A stretch of DNA of 64,000 bases from assembly GCF_937936315.1 (NCBI RefSeq), contig NZ_CALGWU010000060.1, forward strand, positions 10,230 through 74,229, in the 5' to 3' direction. The notes under the pieces are model-generated. The model was not told the DNA's origin, did not search any database, and was given only the letters and a program-made list of their open reading frames with translations. Source of the DNA: an uncultured Capnocytophaga sp. Its GTDB lineage: Bacteria; Bacteroidota; Bacteroidia; Flavobacteriales; Flavobacteriaceae. Position numbers and translations under genes: made by a program. Positions 1-9,099 of the stretch are shown here, in pieces (within the stretch, counting starts at the first letter, position 1; each line of letters begins with the position of its first letter).

Positions 1-171
1 GACCTTGTAGTTTCTCAAGACTTCGTAGGTTGCAAAAATACCTCTATTTTCGATGCTAAAGCTGGTATCGGATTGAGTGCTAACTTCTTCAAAGTAGTTT
101 CTTGGTACGATAACGAAACTGGTTATTCAAACAAATTAGTAGATTTAGCACAACACGTTGCTAAATTGTAA
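1..171 (+). CDS. gapA: Glyceraldehyde-3-phosphate dehydrogenase, C-terminal end (partial)
   Basis: Only the last 56 codons are in the window; the 5' part lies upstream. The translated tail contains the GAPDH C-terminal signature VSWYDNETGYSNKLVDL, which follows the catalytic domain in all bacterial GapA proteins. The enzyme oxidises glyceraldehyde-3-phosphate to 1,3-bisphosphoglycerate in cytosolic glycolysis. The reading frame starts at base 1 and ends at a TAA at 169-171. A strong hairpin terminator follows directly, so this gene is the end of its transcript. Identity is secure from the signature alone. Confidence 0.95.
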   Translation, partial: DLVVSQDFVGCKNTSIFDAKAGIGLSANFFKVVSWYDNETGYSNKLVDLAQHVAKL

Positions 172-176
172 TTCTT

Positions 177-221
177 AAAAAAGGTGAGTTGCCCAACTTA
201 GGGGTAAACTCACCTTTTTTT
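177..221 (+). terminator. Rho-independent terminator after gapA
   Basis: AAAAAGGTGAGTT (177-190) pairs with AACTCACCTTTTT (207-219) around a short loop and is followed by a T run. It sits 6 nt after the gapA stop. Confidence 0.85.
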
Positions 222-255
222 AATAAAATAATAATAATTTAAAAACCGAAACGAT

Positions 256-1110
256 ATGATTTTAATTGTAGACAGTGGTGCTACTAAGGCAGATTGGACT
301 GCCTTAAATAGCAAAGGTGAAAAAATATTTTTTACGCAAACTTTAGGGTTGAACCCCGAAGTACTTACAGAAGAAATTCTCGTAGAGCGTATTACCACCA
401 ATTATCAATTGTTTGAAAATAGAAATTCAGTATCCGAAATTTATTTCTATGGTGCTGGTTGTGGTACTGAGCGCATCCGTTACTTTGTAGAACGTAGCTT
501 AGCAACTATCTTCAAAAATGCTAAAATAGAAGTAAAAGAAGATACTTATGCTGCTGTATTCGCTACTACAGCCCCTACTGATAAAGCTATTGTATGTATC
601 TTAGGTACAGGAGCTAACTGCTCTTATTGGAATGGTAAAGAATTATACCAAGCAGTAGATTCATTAGGCTATATTTTGATGGACGAATCAAGTGGAAACT
701 TCTATGGCAAACGTTTGATTATCGACTATTACTTCAAGAAAATGCCATCAGATCTTGTACAAAAATTTGAAAACCAATATGAATTAGGTTCAGATGTGAT
801 TAAAAACCACTTGTACAAAATGCCTAACCCTAATAGTTATTTGGCTACTTTTGCAAAATTTGTGGTTGAAAACAAAAATCACGAATATTGCCGCGATATG
901 GTGAGAAAAGGTATGCAACTATTTGTAGACCACTGGATTTCTCAATATGAAGATCGCTACGAAGTGCCTATCAACTTTGTAGGTAGTATCGCTTTCTTCC
1001 TCCAAGATATTTTGGAAGAAGTATTGGCTGAGAACAATCTTAAGTTAGGAACTGTACTTAGAAAACCTATTGATGGCTTAGTTGCTTTCCATGTTAATAA
1101 ATTCTTTTAG
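256..1110 (+). CDS. BadF/BadG-family kinase, probable N-acetylglucosamine kinase
   Basis: A 284-residue ASKHA-fold ATPase. The N-terminus has the phosphate-1 motif of this family (LIVDSGATKADW, about residues 3-14), and a second glycine-rich phosphate-2 motif (CILGTGANCSYW) lies near residue 115. Bacteroidota members of this size are usually annotated as GlcNAc/glucosamine kinases that make the 6-phosphate; the substrate here is inferred, not shown. It lies between two terminators and no clear TAnnTTTG promoter is seen in the 30 nt upstream. It could supply the GlcNAc phosphorylation step downstream of the sialic-acid locus at 40-50 kb (ManNAc to GlcNAc by the AGE epimerase), but it is not linked to that locus. 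Confidence 0.75.
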   Translation: MILIVDSGATKADWTALNSKGEKIFFTQTLGLNPEVLTEEILVERITTNYQLFENRNSVSEIYFYGAGCGTERIRYFVERSLATIFKNAKIEVKEDTYAAVFATTAPTDKAIVCILGTGANCSYWNGKELYQAVDSLGYILMDESSGNFYGKRLIIDYYFKKMPSDLVQKFENQYELGSDVIKNHLYKMPNPNSYLATFAKFVVENKNHEYCRDMVRKGMQLFVDHWISQYEDRYEVPINFVGSIAFFLQDILEEVLAENNLKLGTVLRKPIDGLVAFHVNKFF

Positions 1111-1126
1111 TACAATATAAAAAGAT

Positions 1127-1162
1127 AAAAAAGACACTCTTTTCCAATGAGTGTCTTTTTTG
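1127..1162. terminator. Bidirectional terminator between convergent genes
   Basis: AAAAAAGACACTC (1127-1139) pairs perfectly with GAGTGTCTTTTTT (1149-1161). A-run on one side and T-run on the other allow it to end both the kinase gene on + and the deoxynucleoside kinase gene on -. Confidence 0.9.
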
Positions 1163-1165
1163 CTT

Positions 1166-1780
1166 TTAGAACAATCCGTAGAGAACTCCATCTATTTTAT
1201 TGATAATATAACCTAAGTCTTCAGGATTGTTTACAAAATCAATGTCGTCTACCTCTATAATCAGTAATTTGCCCTTAGTGTAGCCTTTTACCCACTGTTC
1301 ATATCGCTGGTTAAGACGATTGAGATAATCTATAGAGATAGAATTCTCATATTCCCTACCTCTTTTTTGTATTTGACTTACTAAGTTAGGTACTGAACTC
1401 CTTAGGTAAATAAGTAAATCAGGCGGAAGAACAAGGCGTTCCATCAGTGCAAATAGTGATTTGTAGTTATCAAAATCACGTGAAGTCATCAAACCCATTT
1501 CATGTAAATTAGGCGCAAAAATATGCGCATCTTCATAGATGGTACGATCTTGAATAATGTCATTGCCCTTTTCTCTGAAGTCAAGAATTTGACGAAATCT
1601 ACTATTGAGAAAGTAGATTTGAAGATTGAAACTCCAGCGCTCCATTTGATGATAAAAATCATCTAAATAGGGATTGTCTACCACATCTTCAAAATGTGCT
1701 TCCCATTGATAGTGTTTAGCTAATAGGGAGGTAAGGGTCGTTTTGCCTGCACCTATATTTCCTGCGATAGCTATGTGCAT
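1166..1780 (-). CDS. Deoxynucleoside kinase (dAK/dGK type)
   Basis: A 204-residue P-loop kinase of the deoxynucleoside kinase family, which salvages deoxynucleosides by 5'-phosphorylation in the cytosol. The Walker A motif GNIGAGKT is at residues 7-14, and the substrate/catalytic motif DRTIYED follows about 70 residues on, corresponding to the DRS motif. The RGREYE segment near residue 140 fits the LID arginine region. Length is typical of bacterial dAK/dGK enzymes. It lies 8 nt downstream of the Lrp-type regulator on the same strand, so the two are probably co-transcribed. Purine versus pyrimidine preference cannot be read from the sequence. Confidence 0.88.
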   Translation of the reverse strand: MHIAIAGNIGAGKTTLTSLLAKHYQWEAHFEDVVDNPYLDDFYHQMERWSFNLQIYFLNSRFRQILDFREKGNDIIQDRTIYEDAHIFAPNLHEMGLMTSRDFDNYKSLFALMERLVLPPDLLIYLRSSVPNLVSQIQKRGREYENSISIDYLNRLNQRYEQWVKGYTKGKLLIIEVDDIDFVNNPEDLGYIINKIDGVLYGLF

Positions 1781-1788
1781 TTTCTAGA

Positions 1789-2274
1789 TTATTTTTTTTC
1801 AATTTCTTCGTTTATACTTTTAATCAGAGAGGTATTTTTGATTTGTTGAATTACAAAAGAACTTTGAATGTTAGAAATAATTTCCATTTTAGAGAGTTTT
1901 TGTACCACAAATTTCTGATAATCTTCCATGTCGTTAAGTATAACTTTTAGAAGAAAATCATAGCCCCCTGCCATATAAGAAGCTTCAAGTACTTCATCAA
2001 GTCCGCTTATGTATTTTTCAAATTCTTCAAATAATTCACCGCTGTGTCTCAAAAGCTTTACTTGGCAGTAAGCTACTAACCTTTTTCCAAGAGCTTTAGG
2101 GTCGGCAACTGCAACGTATTTTTGAATAACACCTGTGTTTTCCATCCGTTTAATGCGCTCGTGAACAGGTGTAATAGATAATCCTACTTTTTCAGCTAAA
2201 CTCTTAACAGATTGCTTGCTGTCTTTTTGCAGTTCATCTAAAATTTTTAAATCTATGCGGTCTAATTGGTACAT
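1789..2274 (-). CDS. Lrp/AsnC-family transcriptional regulator
   Basis: The protein begins MYQLDRIDLKILDELQKDSK, the usual start of an Lrp-type winged helix. I therefore place the start at 2274 rather than at an ATG 93 nt further upstream, whose extra 31 residues are hydrophobic and unlike the family. The HTH lies at about residues 20-45 (SVKSLAEKVGLSITPVHERIKRME) and the RAM/AsnC ligand-binding domain fills the rest, giving 161 residues. Lrp proteins form octamers that answer to amino acids. The target genes are unknown. It is divergent from menE, with a 338-nt AT-rich gap between them. Confidence 0.9.
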   Translation of the reverse strand: MYQLDRIDLKILDELQKDSKQSVKSLAEKVGLSITPVHERIKRMENTGVIQKYVAVADPKALGKRLVAYCQVKLLRHSGELFEEFEKYISGLDEVLEASYMAGGYDFLLKVILNDMEDYQKFVVQKLSKMEIISNIQSSFVIQQIKNTSLIKSINEEIEKK

Positions 2275-2546
2275 AATATATGAATTTGATGCGGTAAAAT
2301 TAAAAATATTTTTTGATATAAATACAAAAAATAAACAAAATATTTTACTTCCATTTCCGTAAAACACTCAAAAACAGCTGAAAAGTACAAAATAAAAGTT
2401 GATACGTTTTTTTCTGTTTTTTACTCGAGAATCAGTACTTTTTTCTAAACAAAAAACATTTTACAGAATAAGACAACCTGAGGCTTTAGCTTAAAGTATC
2501 CCTTTTATAAATCTAAATGGAAAAATTTTCTAATATTTCTATTTAA
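2275..2546. other. AT-rich gap between the Lrp gene and menE promoter
   Basis: About 270 nt of AT-rich DNA. I see no ORF, RNA or terminator. No TAnnTTTG box was found on the minus strand for the regulator gene, so its promoter is not identified. Confidence 0.5.
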
Positions 2547-2579
2547 TTTTGTGCATTTCGTTTAAATATCGTAATTTTG
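2547..2579 (+). promoter_or_regulatory. Promoter of menE
   Basis: TTTTG at 2547-2551, 20-nt spacer, then TAATTTTG at 2572-2579. This fits the Bacteroidota sigma-ABfr pattern and lies 33 nt before the start codon. A second TAATTTTG at 2544-2551 overlaps the -33 box. Confidence 0.7.
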
Positions 2580-2612
2580 CAATTGCTATCTAAACTATAA
2601 TTTTATTTTTAT

Positions 2613-3695
2613 ATGGAAGAAATAGACTATAAATTTGTACATAAAGATTTTAGAATCAATGGTTTTCCTATTGATAGAGAACGTTTGATTATTTTGGCTG
2701 TAGCCTACGTAAAGGACGGATTGCCTTATCGTAAATCGGTAGGAAGATTCCTATTAGATTGGCTTGACGACAGAGATTATATAGAAGCTACAACTTCAGG
2801 CTCTACAGGTGTTCCTAAACAAATTCACCTCAAAAAACAAGGTATGGTAAACTCCGCTTTAGCAACAGGCGAATATCTCAATCTATCTCCTAAAGATCGC
2901 GCTTTGTTGTGTTTGCCTACCGATTTTATTGCAGGTAAAATGATGCTTATTCGTGCTATTGTTTTAGGCTTACACATAGATATCATTAGACCTTCCTCTA
3001 TGCCTCTATCTCTTACTAGTAAAGATTATGACTTCTGTGCAATGATCCCTTTACAAGCTGCAAAATCACTTACCGATTTGCCTCGTGTCAAAAAGGTAAT
3101 CTTAGGAGGTGCCTCTATAGATGGTGACTTAGAAGCTAAGCTACAGAACATTTCTACTCAAGTATATTCTTCTTATGGGATGACTGAAACTATTTCACAT
3201 ATAGCAATGCGAAAGGTAAATCATACCGAGGAACACGAAACTACTTACAAAGCGATGCCTAATGTCATATTCACACAAGATGATCGTAATTGCTTGGTAA
3301 TCAATGCTCCTTTGATTGCCGATCACCCCGTCATTACTAATGATATGGTAAAACTCATCTCTCATAGCGAATTCGAATGGTTAGGACGTTTTGATAACAT
3401 CATCAACTCAGGTGGATTTAAAGTATTCCCAGAAAGTGTGGAGCGAAAAATCAAAAAATATATCAAAGGAGATTATTTTATAACCAAAGAACCTGATGAT
3501 GAATTAGGACAACGCGCTGTGTTATATGTCCAAGGCGATGAAAAAGATTATCCTACTTTAGCTCACGATATCTATATGGATAAGGATATGCTGAAGTATG
3601 AAGTACCTCGCCAAATCTATTTTGTTCCTGAATTTGTATATACTGATAATCAAAAGTTAAGAAGGGACGAAACCGTTAAAAAATACAAAAAATAA
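2613..3695 (+). CDS. menE: O-succinylbenzoate-CoA ligase-type adenylating enzyme (MenE-like)
   Basis: A 360-residue acyl-AMP synthetase that is short for this superfamily, as is usual for Bacteroidota MenE, which lacks much of the N-terminal domain. The P-loop TSGSTGVPK is at residues 61-69, the adenine/Mg motif YSSYGMTET near 187-195, and the hinge region GRFDNIINSGGFKVFPE near 258-274. The C-terminal lysine loop reads NQKLRR. MenE joins CoA to o-succinylbenzoate in menaquinone synthesis, the respiratory quinone of this group. Two bases separate its stop from the ABC exporter gene, so they share a transcript. Another acyl-CoA ligase role is possible because no other men gene is in the window. 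Confidence 0.8.
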   Translation: MEEIDYKFVHKDFRINGFPIDRERLIILAVAYVKDGLPYRKSVGRFLLDWLDDRDYIEATTSGSTGVPKQIHLKKQGMVNSALATGEYLNLSPKDRALLCLPTDFIAGKMMLIRAIVLGLHIDIIRPSSMPLSLTSKDYDFCAMIPLQAAKSLTDLPRVKKVILGGASIDGDLEAKLQNISTQVYSSYGMTETISHIAMRKVNHTEEHETTYKAMPNVIFTQDDRNCLVINAPLIADHPVITNDMVKLISHSEFEWLGRFDNIINSGGFKVFPESVERKIKKYIKGDYFITKEPDDELGQRAVLYVQGDEKDYPTLAHDIYMDKDMLKYEVPRQIYFVPEFVYTDNQKLRRDETVKKYKK

Positions 3696-3697
3696 GA

Positions 3698-5521
3698 ATG
3701 AAACTAAAGAGATTTATCCCTTACGTATTGCCCTATAAACGACAGGCATTTTTGAATGTATTTTTCAATATACTCTATTCGCTTTTCAGTGCCTTGTCGT
3801 TTGTTGCATTGATTCCAATGTTAGATGTGCTTTTTGGAAAAACACAATCAATAACCAAAGCTCCTACGTATTCAGGAAATTTGTTGGAATTAGGAAGCTA
3901 TGGAAAAGCTTATCTAAACTACAAAGTAGGAAGCATTGCAGGAGAAAATACAATTTGGGCATTAGGGATTGTTATTGCTTTAGTAATCTCTCTTTTCTTA
4001 CTCAAAAATTTGTTTAGCTATTTAGCCTCGTTTTTTATTACGCATTTGAGAAACGGAGTACTGAGAGATTTGCGAGATAACCTCTATAAAAAAATTATAA
4101 CCCAACCAATAGCGTTTTTCTCAGAACAACGCAAGGGCGATATCATGTCGCGTATGGTAGGCGATGTAAACGAGGTCCAAAACTCAATGCTATCAGCAAT
4201 AGAAGCTTTTATACGTGAACCTCTTACGATCATATTTTCTATCTTAGTGATGTTAGGGATCAGTATGAAACTCACTCTTTTTACCTTTGTGTTTATCCCC
4301 ATAGCTGGCGCTGTGATTTCTAAAATAGGAAAATCACTGAAAAAAAACTCTAAAGCAGTACAGCAAGAACAAGGTAGATTCTTATCGTTGATAGAAGAAA
4401 CTGTAGGAGGATTGCGTATAATCAAAGCTTTCAATGCCGAACAGATATTCTCAAAACGTTTTGGAGAATCGAGTCAAACGTTTAATAGGCTGAGTAACAA
4501 GGTAATGAATAGGCAAAACTTAGGATCTCCTATGAGTGAGTTCCTCGGTATTTTAATGATAGCTATTTTGTTGTGGTTTGGAGGTTCTTTAGTGTTGGTA
4601 GACAAGACTTTGGAAGGAACGCAGTTCATTGCCTTTATGGGATTGGCTTACAATATTCTCACCCCTGCTAAGGCTATCAGCAAGGCTTCGTACGATATGC
4701 GCCGAGGAAATGCTGCCGCTGAACGTATCTTAGAAATACTCGATTACGAGAATCCTATCAAAGAACGAAAAGACGCTGTGGTAATGAAAGATTTTACTAC
4801 TGCTATCAGTCTGAAAGATATTACATTTGCTTATGCCGAACAGCCCGTGCTTACCAATTTTTCATTAGAAGTACCCAAAGGAAAAACAGTAGCTTTGGTA
4901 GGTCAGTCAGGTAGTGGTAAGAGTACTATTGCCAACCTAATCACTCGTTTTTACGATGTAAACGAAGGGGCAATTCTTATCGATGGAGTGGATGTGAAAG
5001 ATATGCAAACGGCTTCATTGCGCAAGCTCATAGGGGTAGTATCGCAGGACTCTATACTCTTCAATGATACTATAAAGAACAACCTACTAATAGGCAAACC
5101 CGATGCTACCGATGAGGAGCTCATAACAGCAGCCAAAATAGCTAATGCCTATGAGTTTATAAACGACTTGCCCGAAGGTTTTGACACTAACATAGGTGAT
5201 GCAGGCAGCAAGCTCAGTGGAGGTCAAAAACAACGTTTGAGCATTGCCCGTGCCGTACTGAAAAATCCACCTATAATGGTGCTCGACGAAGCAACATCCG
5301 CACTCGATACCGAAAGCGAACGTTTGGTGCAGAATGCTTTAGAAAATATGATGAAACACCGTACCTCTATAGTGATAGCACACCGTCTCTCAACCATACA
5401 AAATGCCGACTTGATTGTGGTGATGCAAAAAGGACGTATTATAGAACAAGGTACTCATACCGAGCTAATACAAAAAAATGGAATGTACAAACGATTAGTA
5501 GAAATGCAAACCATTGAGTAA
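3698..5521 (+). CDS. ABC exporter, fused permease and ATPase (MsbA-like)
   Basis: A 607-residue half-transporter. The first ~320 residues hold six predicted membrane helices of the ABC_membrane type. The nucleotide-binding domain follows: Walker A GQSGSGKST near residue 402, signature LSGGQKQR near 506, Walker B IMVLDEAT near 526, and switch histidine in IVIAHRLST near 558. It works as a homodimer in the inner membrane. MsbA-type lipid A/phospholipid flippase is the usual label for such proteins in Bacteroidota, but drug or lipid substrates cannot be told apart here. It starts 2 nt after menE. Confidence 0.85.
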   Translation: MKLKRFIPYVLPYKRQAFLNVFFNILYSLFSALSFVALIPMLDVLFGKTQSITKAPTYSGNLLELGSYGKAYLNYKVGSIAGENTIWALGIVIALVISLFLLKNLFSYLASFFITHLRNGVLRDLRDNLYKKIITQPIAFFSEQRKGDIMSRMVGDVNEVQNSMLSAIEAFIREPLTIIFSILVMLGISMKLTLFTFVFIPIAGAVISKIGKSLKKNSKAVQQEQGRFLSLIEETVGGLRIIKAFNAEQIFSKRFGESSQTFNRLSNKVMNRQNLGSPMSEFLGILMIAILLWFGGSLVLVDKTLEGTQFIAFMGLAYNILTPAKAISKASYDMRRGNAAAERILEILDYENPIKERKDAVVMKDFTTAISLKDITFAYAEQPVLTNFSLEVPKGKTVALVGQSGSGKSTIANLITRFYDVNEGAILIDGVDVKDMQTASLRKLIGVVSQDSILFNDTIKNNLLIGKPDATDEELITAAKIANAYEFINDLPEGFDTNIGDAGSKLSGGQKQRLSIARAVLKNPPIMVLDEATSALDTESERLVQNALENMMKHRTSIVIAHRLSTIQNADLIVVMQKGRIIEQGTHTELIQKNGMYKRLVEMQTIE

Positions 5522-5687
5522 TCAATAAAATTAATTGTATTTCAATTACAACCTGTGTACATTATAACTTTTATCTGTGCCTTAGTTATTCAAAATCTAA
5601 TAATCAATTTTCCTTGCGTTTCTCCAAGATTCTCCGAGAACTCAAAAAATCATTGATAATTCGCCAGATAAAAAATATCCCAAAATA

Positions 5688-5719
5688 TTTGGTCGTAATA
5701 AATATTATTACTACTTTTG
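5688..5719 (+). promoter_or_regulatory. Promoter of dnaN
   Basis: TTTG at 5688-5691, 20-nt spacer, TACTTTTG at 5712-5719, 53 nt before the dnaN start. The remaining 5522-5687 gap is AT-rich with no ORF that I can support. Confidence 0.75.
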
Positions 5720-5772
5720 CCATTATTACTCCGTAAAGGGGTGTGATTTGTCATTTAAAATAAATAAAAAAT

Positions 5773-6897
5773 ATGAAGTTTATAGTATCGAGTTCTTACC
5801 TATTGAAAAAGTTACAAGTATTTGGTGGTGTTATTAATAACAACAACACCATGCCTATACTCGATAACTTTTTGTTTGAACTATCTACCAATTCTTTAAC
5901 TATCTCGGCTTCCGATTTGGAAACCACTGTAAGAGGTACTTTGGAAGTGGAGTCAGACTCTCAAGGAAGTATAGCCGTATCAGCTAAATTATTAATAGAT
6001 ATTCTTAAAACCTTTTCAGAGCAGCCTCTTACCTTTTTGGTAAAAGAAAATAATGTAATAGAAATTAGTTCTACTACAGGTAATTATACTTTAGCTTACT
6101 TAGATGGAGAGGAATTCCCTCGCCCTGTAACTTTACCCGAAGCTAGCAAAGTAACAATGTTAGGCGATGTCTTGGCTACAGCTGTACAGAAAACTATTTT
6201 CGCAGCAGGAAATGACGATTTGCGTCCTACAATGAGTGGTATTTTGTTCCAATTTAGCGAAAATGGACTTACTTTCGTCGGCACTGACGCTCATAAATTA
6301 GTGAAATACGAACGCTTAGACATCAAAGCAAATGATGCTGCCGATTTCATTATGCCTAAAAAACCATTGAACATTCTCAAAGGTATTTTAGCAGGAAGTG
6401 AAACTGAAGTAACTGTCGAATACAATGAAAGCAATGCAAAATTCTCTTTTGACGATATGGAGTTTATCTGCCGCCTTATAGATGGTAAATATCCTAACTA
6501 TGACGCGGTAATCCCTAAAGAAAATCCTAATAAACTAATCTTAAATCGTTCACAATTCTATAGTTCTATCAACCGTTTGTCATTGTTTTCTAACAAAACC
6601 ACTCACCAAGTACGCTTGAAAGTAGCAGGTTCTAGCTTGGTAATTTCAGCTGAAGATGTGGATTATAGCAATAAAGGTGAAGAGCGCTTCACTTGTAACT
6701 ATCAGGGAGATGATCTAGAAATAGGCTTCAACTCTAAGTTCTTGAAAGAAATGATCAATAACCTAGACTCTGATGAAATCTTAATAGAAATGTCCTTGCC
6801 AAATCGTGCCGGACTCATCACTCCTGTAGATGGTCTTGATGAGGGAGAGAAAGTGTTAATGCTGGCTATGCCTATTATGCTCAATACGAATCAATAA
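5773..6897 (+). CDS. dnaN: DNA polymerase III beta sliding clamp
   Basis: 374 residues, the usual length for the three-domain bacterial beta clamp. The start MKFIVSSSYLLKKLQVFGGVI and the central FVGTDAHKLVKYE segment (residues 171-183) are typical of DnaN, as is the C-terminal ending with L(A)MPI. The clamp encircles DNA as a dimer and tethers polymerase III; the hydrophobic C-terminal pocket also receives MutL and other partners. It has its own promoter and terminator, so it is monocistronic and away from dnaA in this window. Confidence 0.97.
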   Translation: MKFIVSSSYLLKKLQVFGGVINNNNTMPILDNFLFELSTNSLTISASDLETTVRGTLEVESDSQGSIAVSAKLLIDILKTFSEQPLTFLVKENNVIEISSTTGNYTLAYLDGEEFPRPVTLPEASKVTMLGDVLATAVQKTIFAAGNDDLRPTMSGILFQFSENGLTFVGTDAHKLVKYERLDIKANDAADFIMPKKPLNILKGILAGSETEVTVEYNESNAKFSFDDMEFICRLIDGKYPNYDAVIPKENPNKLILNRSQFYSSINRLSLFSNKTTHQVRLKVAGSSLVISAEDVDYSNKGEERFTCNYQGDDLEIGFNSKFLKEMINNLDSDEILIEMSLPNRAGLITPVDGLDEGEKVLMLAMPIMLNTNQ

Positions 6898-6924
6898 AAT
6901 AAAAATCTTTTCTATATTAAAGAT

Positions 6925-6964
6925 GAAACGCCTTATGAAGTCTTTTTAAGGCGTTTCTTTTTTT
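6925..6964 (+). terminator. Terminator after dnaN
   Basis: GAAACGCCTTA (6925-6935) pairs with TAAGGCGTTTC (6947-6957), followed by TTTCTTTTTTT-like T run. Confidence 0.9.
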
Positions 6965-7008
6965 AAAAGGAAATACCAAATACAACGCTAATAACTAAAA
7001 AACAATTT

Positions 7009-9099
7009 ATGAAATCCTTTTTAGAAAAAATAAAGCCTTTTGCCTATATAACAGTGCTATATCTTCTCGTATCATTCGTCATGCGAATCATTTTTATGTT
7101 ACACCCTATTACAACCTCTACATTCTCCGCAGGAAGTGTGGTGAAAATGATTACTATAGGCTTGATATCCGATGTCTTTACTATATTGTTGGCAAGTAGT
7201 ATTCTGGCTATCTACCTCATTTTTATTGCCAATGTAAAGTATAAAAAACCTTATGGAGGAATCATTTTAGGTATTTTTATTCTCATACTACTCTACATAC
7301 AATTTTATCCTAATAATATTTTTGCACAATATGGAGGAGTTCTTCCCGAGATTGCCTTAGCTTTCTTTGGATTTAAAGCTTTTTGTTTTGCTCTTCTGCT
7401 CTTCTTCCCTAAATATAGAATACAGTTGCGCAATATTCTGTATTTCATAACGTTAGCAATCTATGTATTTGCCATAGTGATGAATGCAGTAAGCGAGTAT
7501 TTCTTTTGGAATGAATTTGGTATCCGCTACAACTTTATAGCGGTAGATTATCTCATCTATACCAATGAGGTGATAGGGAATATAATGGAAAGCTACCCTG
7601 TAGTGCCCTTGTTTTCTGCTGTTTTTGTAGTAGTATTGGCACTTACAACTTTCTTGTTTATAAAAACTAAGAGTATTTTAAAAACGATCCCTACACTGTT
7701 AGAAAAAGCAGCATTATTAATAGTCTATTTATTGCTTGCTCTTGTAGGAATGTGGAGTTTGCCACGACTTGATACCATCAGTGCCGAGAATACTTTTGCT
7801 CAGGAAATACAAAGTAATGGCGTATATAAGTTTTATTATGCCTTTACCCATAGTGAGTTAGATTTCTTTCAGTTTTATCCTACCTTGCCAGAAAAAGAGG
7901 CTGAAAGCATTGTGCTCAAACAACTCAATGCTCCTGCGCTCGAACGCCAGATTGTAGGCGATACTACTGAGGTACACCGCAATGTGCTCCTTATTTCAAT
8001 AGAGAGTCTTTCGGCAGAATACCTTACAATGTATGGTAATACCGATAACCGTACACCCTTTTTAGATAGTTTAGCTAATAATAGCTTGTTTTTCACTAAT
8101 TTATATGCTACAGGTAACCGTACAGTGAGAGGTTTAGAAGCCTTAACCCTTTGTATACCACCTACTCCAGGTGAAAGTGTAGTGAAGCGTAAAGACAATA
8201 AAGATAAGTTTACCACAGGAAGCGTGTTCAAAAGTAAAGGCTATGATGTGAAATATCTTTATGGAGGCGATAGTTATTTTGATAATATGAAGGATTTCTT
8301 TGGCGGTAATGGTTACGATATTATAGATAACAAAAACTTTACTCCTGAAGAAGTAACATTTTCTAATATATGGGGTGTTTGCGATGAAGATATGGCAAAC
8401 AAAGCTATAAAGGTGATGAATGAACAAGCTAAAGCTGGCAAACCATTCTTCAATCATTGGATGACTGTTAGCAATCACCGTCCATTTACTTATCCTGAAG
8501 GTAAAATTGATATTCCTCCTACCGAAAAGAGTAGAGCAGGGGGGGTAAAATATACAGATTATGCGCTCAAACAATTTTTTGAGATGGCAAAACAACAAAA
8601 ATGGTATAAAAATACTATTTTTGTGATTGTAGCCGACCATTGTGCATCAAGTGCAGGTAGTACCGAACTGCCTTTAGATGGCTATCGCATCCCTTGTTTC
8701 ATTGTCGCCGATTTTATCACTCCTAAAAAAATAGATGTGATGATGTCGCAAATAGATGTGATGCCTACTGTTTTCGGTTTGTTAAACTTCAATTATACCT
8801 CTAAGTTTATAGGACAAGATGTACTAAAAGAAGGCTATCAACCGCGTGCCTATATCGCTACTTATCAAGATTTAGGTTACTTAACCCCCGATAAACTCAC
8901 GATTATATCACCTTTGAGAAAAACTACTCAATACAGTTTGCACAAAGAAGCTGAACAACCTTCACAAGAGTATCCTTTGTTTTATGAACAAGTAAAAGAA
9001 AATAACTTGAACAAAGAACAAGCCGATGCTTGTATTGGTACTTATCAAGCTACTGCCGAGTGGTTAAAAAACAAACAGTACAATGCGGTCAAGAAATAA
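7009..9099 (+). CDS. LTA synthase/sulfatase-family membrane phosphotransferase
   Basis: 696 residues. About the first 255 residues hold several hydrophobic membrane helices, and a periplasmic alkaline-phosphatase/sulfatase fold follows, as in LtaS and OpgB. Family motifs are visible: NVLLISIESLS near 325 (metal-binding Glu), GNRTVRGLEAL with Thr372 as the likely nucleophile, and VADHCASS with Asp543/His544 in the metal site. In Gram-negatives such enzymes transfer phosphoglycerol or phosphoethanolamine to periplasmic glycans or lipids; the substrate here is unknown. The stop codon lies inside the next gene (17-nt overlap), so translation of the two is likely coupled. Confidence 0.85.
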   Translation: MKSFLEKIKPFAYITVLYLLVSFVMRIIFMLHPITTSTFSAGSVVKMITIGLISDVFTILLASSILAIYLIFIANVKYKKPYGGIILGIFILILLYIQFYPNNIFAQYGGVLPEIALAFFGFKAFCFALLLFFPKYRIQLRNILYFITLAIYVFAIVMNAVSEYFFWNEFGIRYNFIAVDYLIYTNEVIGNIMESYPVVPLFSAVFVVVLALTTFLFIKTKSILKTIPTLLEKAALLIVYLLLALVGMWSLPRLDTISAENTFAQEIQSNGVYKFYYAFTHSELDFFQFYPTLPEKEAESIVLKQLNAPALERQIVGDTTEVHRNVLLISIESLSAEYLTMYGNTDNRTPFLDSLANNSLFFTNLYATGNRTVRGLEALTLCIPPTPGESVVKRKDNKDKFTTGSVFKSKGYDVKYLYGGDSYFDNMKDFFGGNGYDIIDNKNFTPEEVTFSNIWGVCDEDMANKAIKVMNEQAKAGKPFFNHWMTVSNHRPFTYPEGKIDIPPTEKSRAGGVKYTDYALKQFFEMAKQQKWYKNTIFVIVADHCASSAGSTELPLDGYRIPCFIVADFITPKKIDVMMSQIDVMPTVFGLLNFNYTSKFIGQDVLKEGYQPRAYIATYQDLGYLTPDKLTIISPLRKTTQYSLHKEAEQPSQEYPLFYEQVKENNLNKEQADACIGTYQATAEWLKNKQYNAVKK

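Noticed and set aside
8143..8640. 165-codon minus-strand ORF inside the LtaS-like gene
   Set aside because: Antisense to the catalytic domain coding region and without family resemblance.
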